DNA of 64,000 nucleotides. It comes from Symsagittifera roscoffensis (lineage: Eukaryota; Xenacoelomorpha; Acoela; Convolutidae). Below, piece by piece: positions 46,936 through 57,195 of the stretch. The position numbers were made by a program, and so were the translations under genes. The DNA lies in the NCBI RefSeq assembly GCF_963678635.1, contig NC_087070.1, positions 43,818,988 through 43,882,987 on the forward strand, given 5' to 3'. Every line of letters begins with the position of its first letter. The first letter of the stretch is position 1. Under the pieces are notes generated by a model. The model worked only from the letters and a program-made list of their open reading frames with translations. It made no database searches and was not told where the DNA came from.

Positions 46936-47700
46936 CTAGTTTGTATGACGAGGGGCGTTCCGGAACGTTCGAGCAGCTCGACAAGCCTTCATCGTTTCGG
47001 ATGACATTGAAAACAGTTTTTTAATAGATTTAAACTCAATAATTCTCTTTAAAATTTTATCTCTATCGGCATGATTCGGAGAGTTTTTTAAGTAATACAT
47101 CTTCAATTTTTGTGTCTCCTCATAGTCGGTCTTCATAGGCAAAGCGTCACCAAGTTTCTTTCCACGCTGGATCGAAACCGTGGTGTCCAGTGTGTTCAAA
47201 AACACACTGGCACACATTCCGTTTCGTATTACTGAAAAGCACCGGCCTAAAATCACTAAGCATTGACTATTTGGATTGGGTACCAGACAAACCTGTTTAC
47301 TATCCTTTATGTTTATATCTAAACAAATTGGCACCTTGTTTTCATCTGTTAATATTCTATTAATTGGTCTCTTAACATACTTCCGGTCCGGGTTTCTGAT
47401 CCTTACTAGGCCATTGTTCAAGTTAATCATTACATCAAAGTTCCTGACAAAATCGCGGCCCAGAATGAATTGGTCTGAGTCGTCTAAATTCTCTACCACC
47501 AGGAAGCTCATCCAAAGGTCCCGTCCTCCCATGTGAAGGACCGTTATTGGTGTTTTTCCGGCTACGTATATTGCTCCGCGGTTGGCTGCCGCCAATCTGA
47601 GGTTCGTGGGAAATAGATCTTCCCTCGTGAAGCCCATTCTTTCCCATGTCTGTATTGGTATCACGCTTAGCACTGCTCTTGTATCCAGTAGTCCTGTCAC
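46936..47700 (-). pseudogene. Protease and downstream linker of left gypsy copy
   Basis: A 254-codon open stretch. The start fits an aspartic protease active-site loop (hydrophobic-LDT-x-A). GAIYVAGKTPITVLHMGGRD follows and DQFILGRDFVRNFDVMINLN (near 47.46-47.41 kb) matches the ILG-x-D flap and hairpin end of retropepsins. The rest links to RT. It is part of a fossil. Confidence 0.75.
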
Positions 47701-47908
47701 TCCAAATTTCTTCCCATTGGTGTGTATCAGATGTGAAGTGACATCTGTTTCTTATCCTTTGTGTACCGCATCGTGCTCCATCATGGCATCATGGCCGATT
47801 TTACGGACCTTAAGTTCTTCCGGACCCCATTTGGTCACTGTCTGTTGTGACTAAGGTGCTAGTATAGTTACTGATCCCGTCAACGTTCAACATCACCTGT
47901 TACGGTCC

Positions 47909-50900
47909 TTAGAGTTCCACGTAGCGCCCGTGGAGATTCTTTGATCGAGGGCCACCCGTTGTCAACAACGCTGGCACAGCCCTTGAATCAGTGCGAGTCT
48001 CTACTTGTCTCAGATAATCTATATATGTATCTAAATGCATCATAGTGAACTCTGAGGGTTCACTCAGATTCCTGATCACCTGATGTCCCGCAACTGAATT
48101 TATTGACTGTATTCTGCTTCCTTGTTGCACCATGCCGAAAGTCTGAATGGAGATCACGTTTAGTTTCAAGCTCAAACTGCTTGGTGCTTCCGTTTCTTCG
48201 ACTTCTGATGTCTCGAAGGCATTCAGCTTTTCCTGAATTTTCTCATTCTCTAGTTCGAGCTTCAACTTTTGTTCGATCTCCTTCGTCGCCAATTCCTGCT
48301 GGACTCTGTATGAGGCATCTCTTGCTGCTGCTTTATAGTCGAGTTTGAGATCGTCTACCGCAGTCACCGGTTCCGATTCACGTATTTCTTCCGTTACTGC
48401 CTGCATCTTTTTTGTTGCCAGCTCTTGCGGTTTCTCCTTTCTGCGTGCCTCCGCATCACTCAACAGGCGCGCCCTGCTGGCGTTATCACCCGAATAAGCT
48501 TCCTCATTCCTTGGATGCCTGATGTCTGCCACAGCATCCCAAAATTGTGGGCAATCCGATTTAAAATGACCCTCCAAGTTACAAATGAAACACTTTGGGC
48601 CAAATTTCGCAATTACTCTCCTCATGAAAAATTCATAATTGACCACTGACGCATCTTCATCCTCGAGGCTAAAGCCTATCGCTTTCTTACCCTGTTTGTA
48701 GGTTGGACATGCTGACACATGATGGTCCGTCGAACTGCAATTTGCACAAGAGCGTCTCTTGTCAATTTCGTCCCTTGGTTTGTACCAATTGTTAGCAAAG
48801 TTAGCTGGCGCATTGTTAATGTTGCCAAAATTGTTTTTGTAATAGCCAGATCTCGATGGGGGCTTTAGTGAAAGATATTCCTTTGACTTGAGTCTCAACT
48901 CCTCTGGTGTTGGCGCATTGGTTGAAAGTGGAGTGTAAGGTGTCGCTAACATCGTTCGAAGCTCGTCATTCTTCACACCGTCGATGAATTTTGAGGCTAC
49001 TGCTAGATTCATCCTTCTGTTTGACTCATCTGGTTGGCTACGCCTTCTAAGCATCTCCAAATCATCTAAGAATTTGTCTATCGTCTCTTCTTCACGGTGC
49101 CTCCATTTCTCGAAGCGCATCATTGCTTGGTGTCCTTGTATTCCTGAGCCAAAACGATTTTAAAAGATTTTAAAAATTTTTTCAGCACTTTCCCGCTGGT
49201 ATTGCTTTTTGGCCATCACGCAGTTTAGGGCTGTCCCTTCCAGGTTACCGGTGGGCGCACTGCGTTTTTGTTTTTCTGTCAAGTCTTCCTCTTCAAAATG
49301 CAGTTTAATTACCTCTACCCAGGTATCAATACAGCCATCAGATTCGTCTTTATAGCATCTTGGTTTCTTCACTGCGTTCACTGGTTTCAGATAACCTCGT
49401 AAGGAAAGTTTCCAAGGACCTGTTCAGAGTTTCAAAGGCTGTGGCTGCCCGTGAATGCCCCGTTTGAGCATAATTGCGCACTGATATAGGCTCTAGGTTT
49501 TCCCTCACCTTCGAATCTCTGGGATGACTTCTTCCTTGATACGCATGACCCCAGTTCACGGAATCACGTCTCCCAGTAGCATCGTCTTGCGTCGGTCGTT
49601 CATTTGAGGTCGGTCTGTTGCCACTTGAACTTCCTCTGATGTTTAGGCCCCGCGGCCTTTTGTCCCCTGTGACATAGCTGGATGAGTTGCTCCTTCCTCT
49701 CGTGGATCCATAAGTCCTTCTTTTTTTGGGTTGTTCAAGGAAGTTCACGCTCGGCTCCCTCCTGTTTCGTTTCCCCATTCCTCGATCCACTCCTGTTTCC
49801 TAGGAGCCCATCCAACCTATCCATGATAGCCTGAGTTCGCCTCTCCATCATCGCGTCTATCTTCGTGTCAAGAGTCCCAAGAGTCTGCTCTTGCTGAATT
49901 CCTAAATTCTCCATGTCATCACTCAATCGTAAATCTCTTTGCTCAGCTTCCCTAGTCATTCGCGACAAGTTTTTGGCCAAGCGTTCATCCGTCCTCTCCT
50001 TCAAGCGTTTTTCGCTTCTGCTGACTTCTTGTCTGTTGTGGTTGATCTCTTCCCGCAGGCTTTCTCTCTCGACGAGGACTGCCCTCTATAGTTCACTCAT
50101 TCTTAAGGACATCTGTTCATTCTGTTCTCATATGCTGACCACAATGTTGGTCAAGGCTTCTTCGATTGATGATCCGTTGTCCACCAATGGCGCCACAAGT
50201 GGTGGTGTCACCTTATTGGTTCCAGGCAGCTTGGTGCTGGTTGAGACTCGAGTCTTACTTCTCTGCCTCGACGTTTCATCATAATCCGCTTCTGGATCCG
50301 CTGGTGGGTTACATGTCCCTGTGTCGAACTGTTGAGGCTTATTTGAGATGCGAAGTCATTTTGTTTGTCATCGTCCTCCTCCTCTTCCTGGGTTTCTGCT
50401 TCATCTCCTGTACCCGTTCCCATGGTAAATGGAAAAAAGTTTCTGAAAACGATGAGGACGTTGCCGGTTTCTTCGTCACGCCATGCATCATGGTGTTGTC
50501 TCTGGGTGATCTTGAAGTCGTCACAATTTCAGTAGAGATGTCGGACAGTTCCGACATGTCTTCTCCGTCTAGAGTCCCGGTGGAAGTGGCGAAATCTCAG
50601 CGTTGTTCTACCGGAGTAGATTCACTCGCCAATCTTCTGTTTCCTCTCCCTTCCGGTCCATGTCCCTCCCGGTTCTCATCCATGGCAGGTTCTGGATGGA
50701 CCTCTACTTCTAACATTGCCTTTTATCATTCTGAGGACTTTTGACTCCTGGTTTCAATCATTCTGCCTGAAACTTTCTTCCCTTTGTCGGTCCGGGTTCG
50801 TGTCATCCTTTCCACAAAAGGGTCGTTCATTGCTTTTCTTTGTTTCGCTGGTATAAATTTCCTGGAGCTATCACCCACTTTAAGTATCCTTGACTTGTCT

Positions 50901-50960
50901 TGACTCGTTTTCAATTGGTCACTTCTTACGACCTGTACACCCAATTCGATTGCTAATGTT
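47909..50960 (-). pseudogene. Gag region of left gypsy copy
   Basis: The N-terminal part resembles the right copy (NDPFVER.TRTRTDKG near 50.82 kb). A coiled-coil-like, Glu/Arg-rich stretch lies near 50.0-49.9 kb. The capsid-like part near 49.1 kb includes FEKWRHREEETIDKFLDDLE (the major Gag homology-like region). Two zinc knuckles follow: CANCSSTDHHVSAC (near 48.75 kb) and the CCHC CFICNLEGHFKSDC (near 48.59 kb). A long helical, Glu/Lys-rich tail comes after. A 404-codon stretch (47,909-49,123) is open. It is a fossil. Confidence 0.8.
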
Positions 50961-51617
50961 TTTATTATTTGACTACTGATAATAATAACACAACACAATT
51001 AATTCCAAAGGATTCACTTAAATAGTGACCACGAATCCTTGTAGGTTATCACAGTACAGCGTGTATACAATTTATTCACAACAATCGATTATTGGTTGTA
51101 GGATATGAAACTAGCACAGTCTGATGATATCAAACAATTTAAAAGATAGTGTACTCACTACCCAATCAAGAACAATTTTATGGAATTAAAACCAAAAACG
51201 AAGGAAGATAAAAATATTTTCGAAGAAAAATGTACGTGTTTTGTACTTTAGTCAGTCGCAATACAATAGTCAAACTTGTTTCTTAGGAAAGAGCTTTGCC
51301 TGTGCCGCACTAAACAGACAAAACTTGAAGGCAGTATTTTTCTCAAGTAGGCGTCTATTGCACCCACCGAGTCCTGTGTTACCTATCTGTCACATTGTTA
51401 GACTTAATGTCGCGAAAATCCGGGTTTAGACCTGTTTTGTTTTACTCTGGTCTTTTTGAAAGGCAAGTTACCAGTGCAATCACTCGTTTATAGCCTGACT
51501 CCTAATAACCTAATAATCGTTACTAATTATATCCCTTCTTTCTACGTACGCTTTAGGATCACTAGAATCGCGTGCCTTATATGAAAAATAAAAATAAGTT
51601 TTTTTATATTTCTGTAA
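50961..51617 (-). repeat. 5' leader of left gypsy copy
   Basis: This is closely similar to 60,650-61,450 upstream of the right copy: aatagtgaccacgaatcc, ttatcacagtacagcgtgtatac, gtgtactcactacccaatcaagaac and gcgtctattgcacccaccgagtcctg. It probably contains the 5' untranslated leader and perhaps the end of the 5' LTR. Clear LTR ends were not found. Confidence 0.6.
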
Positions 51618-51810
51618 ACCCTCCGGGCTAACAAAAATAGGACCCTTCCGGATTGGTGAAAATGGGACCCTTCCGGATTGGTGAAAATAGGACCCTTCCT
51701 CCGGATTGGTGAAATTGGGACCTTTTCGGATTGGTGAAAATGGGACCCTTCCGGATTGGCAAAAATAGGACCCTTTCGGATTGGTGAAAATAGGACCCTT
51801 CCGGATTGGG
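51618..51810. repeat. Minisatellite B, left copy (about 8 units of 25 bp)
   Basis: The consensus is acccttccggattggtgaaaatagg, in two variants ending tagg and tggg. It lies at the same distance upstream of gag as minisatellite B at 61,453-61,730, so it belongs to the gypsy family rather than to one locus. Confidence 0.9.
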
Positions 51811-53723
51811 TCCCCTCCGTAAAAACAGCTTTTCCTGGCTGGTTAGAATTCAGACCCGAGACACCTCCCGATACGGTTATCGAGTCTATTATGCTAAATG
51901 AACTAAGCAGGAAGGGTGTATTCCTACCCTAGACCCTTCCGGATTGAAGCTAAGCTGCTTCTTTGACTATCATCCTTAACTGTGAAGGGTCTTATAACTG
52001 GCTTAGTTCTAAGTCGATTATCGTTTTCTGGGCTCACTAGCCCTCTCTTTTTGTCGAGAACAGCGTAAAATTGCCTTATTCAACCGTTACTACCGTTTGG
52101 TAGGGGTATAAGGGCTTTCAAAAAAAATTACAAAAGGGTCTATCTTCACAAATTGGTAACTTTGCTAAAAACTACCTTAAAAACTTTCTATGTTTTTGGA
52201 CTAATTGAAGGCTTTATGAGAAAGCTCACCAAGATCAACTAGATTTGTCCAGTAGTTTCAAAGTTATTAACCAAAACGTGTTTTTTCTAAGTTTCAAAAA
52301 TTTTCTCACTTATAGGTTCCGCCTAACTTTTTTCCGCAATTTTTATCTTTTTGACCTGAAATTTATTGATCCCAGCTCAAAGGGCCCATGTTTTTTTTAG
52401 TTCAATGCAAAAAAACTCTATATAAAACGTTCCAGTTGAAAAAAAACTCCAAAAACAATGCTATTTGGACCCCTCCGTATTGCTGAATCCACTAAATCAA
52501 ACACATTAAGTTCGATTTCACTGCGAACCGGAAGGTTATTTGCAAACGGATTTTAAAACCTGTCGATTGACTTGTGAACGTTGTCTGAACAATAGTTTTT
52601 GTTGTCTTAACGTAAAATGTTCCAAAAATTTTCTTGTTTTATAGCGTTTCGTTTTTCAAAAATCAAGAAAGTTCGGTCCTCGGTATCCAATTAGTTCCAA
52701 CCACTTCCGAAGTACAGGTAACCGGTTCCACCAATTATACTAGTAGAGATGCGATGTAACACACTAATTTAGCGCTTTTTCCATTTCAAAAAATATCGAT
52801 ATCCTAAAAATCGCAAATTGTGGGGGATCAAAATATCACTATTTTGACCTTAAAGACCGGTCTGCTTACGTGTTTTCCACTGAAAAACGGTATAAGAGTT
52901 TTAATATAGGCTGTATAAATAGTAATAATAGTAATATTATACCCCTTCAGATTTGTTCAATATCCGAATTAAGGTGCTTAACTCGGAAATTCGCAACTCG
53001 GTAGAGGGTCACTTCAGTGCAGTCACTGTCGAGCACCCACAGATTTATATCTTATTTTTTTTGTACCAAAAGGGATACAAAACTTGTTAACGAGACTCAA
53101 CAGTCGATTGCTGTCGCCCTTGAGCCCCTTTTTATTGTTCCTTGCACTGCTTGCCGGATCAGTCTTCTGCTCTTATCCCGAGACACTTCCGGATTGAGCG
53201 CAAATCAGCATTTACGTGCTTAAATACTCAAATAACCCTACAGTACAAGCTACAGAAATGGGCCAAAATTTTGATTGTAACAATCCCAACTAACATAAAT
53301 GCCTCTAACAACAATATATCTAACAACAACAAGAAAAAGGGTCGGATCATATCTCGTCTGGGGGGATGATTTCTACTGATTTTATATTTTTTTTTGTTTT
53401 TTTTTGCTTATTTTTTTAAGTTTTTTGTTCTTTTTCCTAGGTACTATGCTACTTTTTCTTAGTTTTTTGTATACCTTTAAGTGTTTTTGGTCACAAACTT
53501 CTCAGGGAACGACGGGACGGGGCCAATCAACCCGGCCAATTGGTCTTAAATGGGTTAAAAAGTTATCTTTGGCAATCCGGAAGGCTTCCGCGTTCCAAAC
53601 CACCATTCCGCCCCTGTACTAAGGGCTCTTATTAGAGCATCCGCTCGGCGATGGAGTGCTCATTAACGGTTCTGCCGGTCATGATGTTTAAAAAAAGTTC
53701 CACCCAGCAACGACATAAAAACA
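51811..53723. other. 1.9 kb without an identified gene
   Basis: The stretch is AT-rich, with isolated copies of the ccggattg word (51,938 and 53,190) as in minisatellite B. Open frames are short and unsupported. A GC-richer spot near 53,510-53,680 has a tRNA-like look but does not fold convincingly by eye. It may be 5' LTR sequence of the left gypsy copy, or unrelated flank. Confidence 0.4.
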
Positions 53724-54614
53724 TGTAACATTTGCCCGCAAGTATAGATAGATGGAAAATAAAGTTAGGTTCTAAAACGACTGGCTAGCGTCTAAACACA
53801 GCTCTACATGCTTTACACCGTCTCTATCAAAGCCAGTTCTTTCGGTGGTCTTCCTAACATCGGGTCGACAAAAAAACATTACTGTTTCCTTTTTCGATCA
53901 GAACGCTCAAATTAACTTAATTATATGCCAAATAGTGAGCTCATGGCTGGGTCTCAGTATCCCCAGACCACGAGGTCACTCCTAAAAACAGGACTGCTGC
54001 TTATATATTATATTACTAATGTTTTTGTTCAGTAGATAAATATCATCATCCCCATCGAAGATGGATCAACCCTTTTCCCCCAACTCCTAGCTTCTCATGA
54101 TCTGAAAACGAATTTGGTATTAGTTAAATTCAACTCAAGACATTCAGGGAAACTAAAAGTTAAGAAAACAACGAGTTACAGTTCTCTCCCGAGATCCTTC
54201 CGGATTCTGGAATCCGTAGAAATAACACTCTTATTTCTTCTCGGAAGGCTGGACACGTCGTCCCAACACCCTTCCTGGTTCTTGTGAACTGCTCTGTAAC
54301 GATTGTAGCGGAGTGGTTTCTGATAGTTTCTAATCACTATCTCAATCTTCTGCCGTTTTTTCGTTGTTGTATTCATTGAGAATTATCTGCTTCTGATTTC
54401 GCAGTTTCAGTGTGTGCAAAATAATAAAAGGTTACGTGTCTTTTACGTCCAAAATTTAAAAATTAGCTTTTCAGTCAAAACTAACCCCTCCCGATTTGTC
54501 TGATCGTTCAATTGACGTCACTAATTGATAAAAACCATCAATCTTCTCGGTTAGATGTTCCAATAAAAATTTGAATGCGAAATTGCTTTTTGACCATTCT
54601 GGTCGGATGTCACA
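53724..54614 (-). repeat. Alpha-type LTR, complete-looking (891 bp)
   Basis: On the minus strand it runs from TGTGACA (54,614) to TGTTACA (53,724), with TG...CA ends and short inverted ends TGT/ACA. It is preceded by the polypurine tract CCGGGGAGTA (54,615-54,624). It matches the LTRs at 34.2-35.0 kb and 3.95-4.89 kb. It directly follows the pol end of the right gypsy copy. Confidence 0.8.
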
Positions 54615-54628
54615 TACTCCCCGGACAG

Positions 54629-55420
54629 TCACAGGTTTTGTTCAACCTCTTCGCCTTTCTGATCCTCATCCTCAAAGGTGAGGTTTTCTTTTGTGTCCCT
54701 TTCAACTGTTTTTTTCCCTTTGAAAGATGTACTTGTCGAGACGTTTTGGGGTATCGAGGACACTAGTTGCTGAACTATTGTCCTACAATCACTTTCATTT
54801 TCTTTGTGTTGACGTCTTGATGGCTTAATCTTTACTTTCTCGCTGACTGTTACCGATGCCATGGCTGCTGCCCATTCGGGGTCATCTCTAGTTACTTCTC
54901 TCTCCAACAATTCACCCAGCATCCGCATCACTTGCGGAGTGACCTGCACCGTTTTATCCATCAACGAGAGAGGCTGTTTATGTTCATACGAGAGAGTTCC
55001 TATTGGACCAGGTTCGAACGTAGCAACAGATCCAAAGGCACCGGATCCTTCTTTGATGATATCTTTTTTTCCGCTGCCTTCTCCGCCGGTAACTCGGGGT
55101 GTCCCGGAATCTGATGTCCAGATTTGTCCAACCATCTCGTCAGGGGAAGCGCCTCATAGGTTTCTTTGTTCAGAAACGAGAACCCTTCCCTAATTTCCGC
55201 CTGATTGGCTTGGGTCTGTTCTAGTTTTTCATAGAACTCAGTCTGCTTGCTGAGGCTGTCAGCATTCTGGTATTTGTCACGCATCCTGTGCTCGGTTATC
55301 ATGTGGTAGCCATACAATCCTATAATCCATCTACCAATATAACTCTGATCCATCGAGTAGGTCTTCAACCAGGATAACGCTCTGTTGTCTACGCGTAACT
55401 TAAAGGGAGTGCTCCCCAAG
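54629..55420 (-). pseudogene. RNase H end and pol tail of right gypsy copy
   Basis: Readings RVDNRALSWLKTYSMDQSYI near 55.38 kb and YHMITEHRMRDKYQNADSLS near 55.27 kb match the RNase H end and the post-RNase H region of gypsy pol. A charged tail (EKVKIKPSRRQHKENESDC near 54.81 kb) follows. It is part of a fossil. Confidence 0.7.
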
Positions 55421-56090
55421 TTTTCGCGGTATTTTCCACAAATGTGACTACTGCAAACATTTCTGCTTTTGGTGCACCATGCTTCATCTCAGTGTCACTC
55501 AAGACCTTGCTGCCATATGCATTGGGACGGAGAACCGTTCTTCCATTCCATTCTTGCTCCTGATGCAATATTCCTGAGATGGCTACTACCGATGCGTCTG
55601 TGCCAAGAACATACATGCCCTTTTCTGTAGGCATGCCTAGCACTGGCGATTCGCACAGTTCCCGCTTTATGTTGTCGAAGGCAACTTGGGCTTCATCGTT
55701 CCATTCGAACTTTTTCCCTTTGTTGCGCATCAGCTTCTGCATCGGATACACCTTGTCTGCATATCTTTTTATGAACTCACGGTAGTAGTTGGCAAACCCT
55801 AGGAAGCTCAGGAGCTGTGTGTCCGCTCTGGTAGCCTTCCATGTCAACACAGCCTCCACTGCTTCCGGGTCCGGCCTCACGCCATGCCTGTCCACCATTC
55901 TTCCTAGATACTTGATTGAAGTCCTAAGGATTTCACGTTTCGATGGTTTGCTTTTCAAGCCTGCTCTTTTCATGCAGCCAAATACCTCATCGAGCCAATC
56001 AATGTGGTCTTTCAAGGTGGGTGTTGCTATGACCACGTCATCCACGTAACACGTCACAAGGTTCCCGTACTTCTTCGTCACTCTGGTCAT
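55389..56090 (-). pseudogene. Reverse transcriptase / RNase H part of right gypsy copy
   Basis: A 233-codon open stretch carries YVDDVVIATPTLKDHIDWLD (the catalytic YxDD box near 56.05 kb). The LGFANYYREFIKRYADK connection lies near 55.8 kb. TDASVVAISGILHQEQEW near 55.58 kb is the start of RNase H with its first catalytic Asp. The order is that of Ty3/gypsy pol. It is part of a fossil. Confidence 0.85.
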
Positions 56091-56462
56091 TGAAAACAGT
56101 TTATTAAAAGATTAAAATTCATCAATCTTTCAAATTTTATCCTTATCAGCATGATTCGGGCAGTCTTTCACATTGTATCTCTTCAAGTTTTGTGTCTCCT
56201 CATAGACGGTTTTCATCGGCAAAGCGTAACCAATTCTTTCCACGCTGGATCGTAACCGTAGTGTCCAGTGTGTTCAACAACACACTGGCACACAGCCTGT
56301 TTCGTGTTACGGATAAGCTCCGGCCTAAAGTTACAGAGCTTTGACTTTTGGGTTGGGTACCAAACAAACCTGTACTGTCACTTAACGAATTTAAGTTTCT
56401 TGTTCTAAAAATTGCTATTACAGCTTGTCCGGCCTTATTTTCATTAGATTGGTACCTTATTT

Positions 56463-57180
56463 TCATCTGTTATTATTATTTTTAATTGGTTTCTTAACAT
56501 ACTTCCGGTCCGGCTTTCTAATCCTTATTTGACTGTTGTTCAAGTTAATCATTACATCAAAGTTTCTGACAAAATCGCGGCCCAGAATGAATTGGTCTGA
56601 GTCGCCTAAACTCTCAATCACCAGGAAGCTCATCCAAAGATCGCGTCCTCCCATGTGAAGGACCGTTATTGGTGTCCTTCCGGCCACGTAGATTGCTCCG
56701 CGGTTGGCGGCCGCCAATCTGAGGTTCGTTGGAATTAGATATTCCCTCGTGAAGCCCACTCTTTCCCATGTTTTTATCGGCATCGTGCTTACCACTGCTC
56801 CTGTATCCAGTAGTCTTGTTACTCCAATTTTCTTCCCATTGGTATCTTTCAGATGTGCTGTCACATCTGCCTCATACACTATGTGCACTGCACCTTGCTC
56901 CATCATGACGTCATGGCCAATTCTGCGGACCTTAAGTTCTTCCTGTCCCAAAGAGATCTGTCCCATTTGGTCGCTATCTGTTGTGACGTAGGTCCTAGTG
57001 TAGATACTTATCCCGTCAACGTTCAACATCACTAGATAAGGTCCATAGACTTCCACGTAGCGCCCGTGGAGTTTCTTCGTTCGAGGTCCAACCGTTGTCA
57101 ACAATGCTCGTACAGCCCTCGACTCTGTGTGTGGCTCTACCTGTCTCAGATAATCTGCATATATGTCTAAATGCATCATA
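56463..57180 (-). pseudogene. Protease part of right gypsy copy
   Basis: A 238-codon open stretch from MMHLDIYADYLRQVEPHTES. The active-site loop VTRLLDTGAVVS lies near 56.81 kb (DTG triad), then GGRDLWMSFLVIE and DQFILGRDFVRNFDVMINLN. These are the features of a retropepsin-type aspartic protease that cuts Gag-Pol. It is part of a fossil. Confidence 0.8.
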
Positions 57181-57195
57181 GTGAACTCTGAGATT

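Larger units (their letters stand above)
43951..50960 (-). mobile_element. Ty3/gypsy-type LTR retrotransposon, left copy (fossil)
   Basis: On the minus strand the order is gag (50.95-47.9 kb), aspartic protease (47.7-46.9 kb), reverse transcriptase and RNase H pieces (46.65-45.8 kb) and an integrase C-terminal part with a long acidic tail (45.8-44.7 kb). About 0.7 kb of non-coding DNA follows to a possible LTR start at 43,950. This is the gag-PR-RT-RH-IN order of Ty3/gypsy elements. The copy is broken at least ten times and incomplete inside pol. The 5' leader and a 25-bp minisatellite lie upstream (50.96-51.81 kb), as in the right copy. Confidence 0.75.

Noticed and set aside
53620-53700. 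tRNA-like pattern (ttagagcatccgc as A box, ggttctgcc as B box)
   Set aside because: I could not fold a convincing cloverleaf: the anticodon stem and the acceptor pairing do not work by eye.
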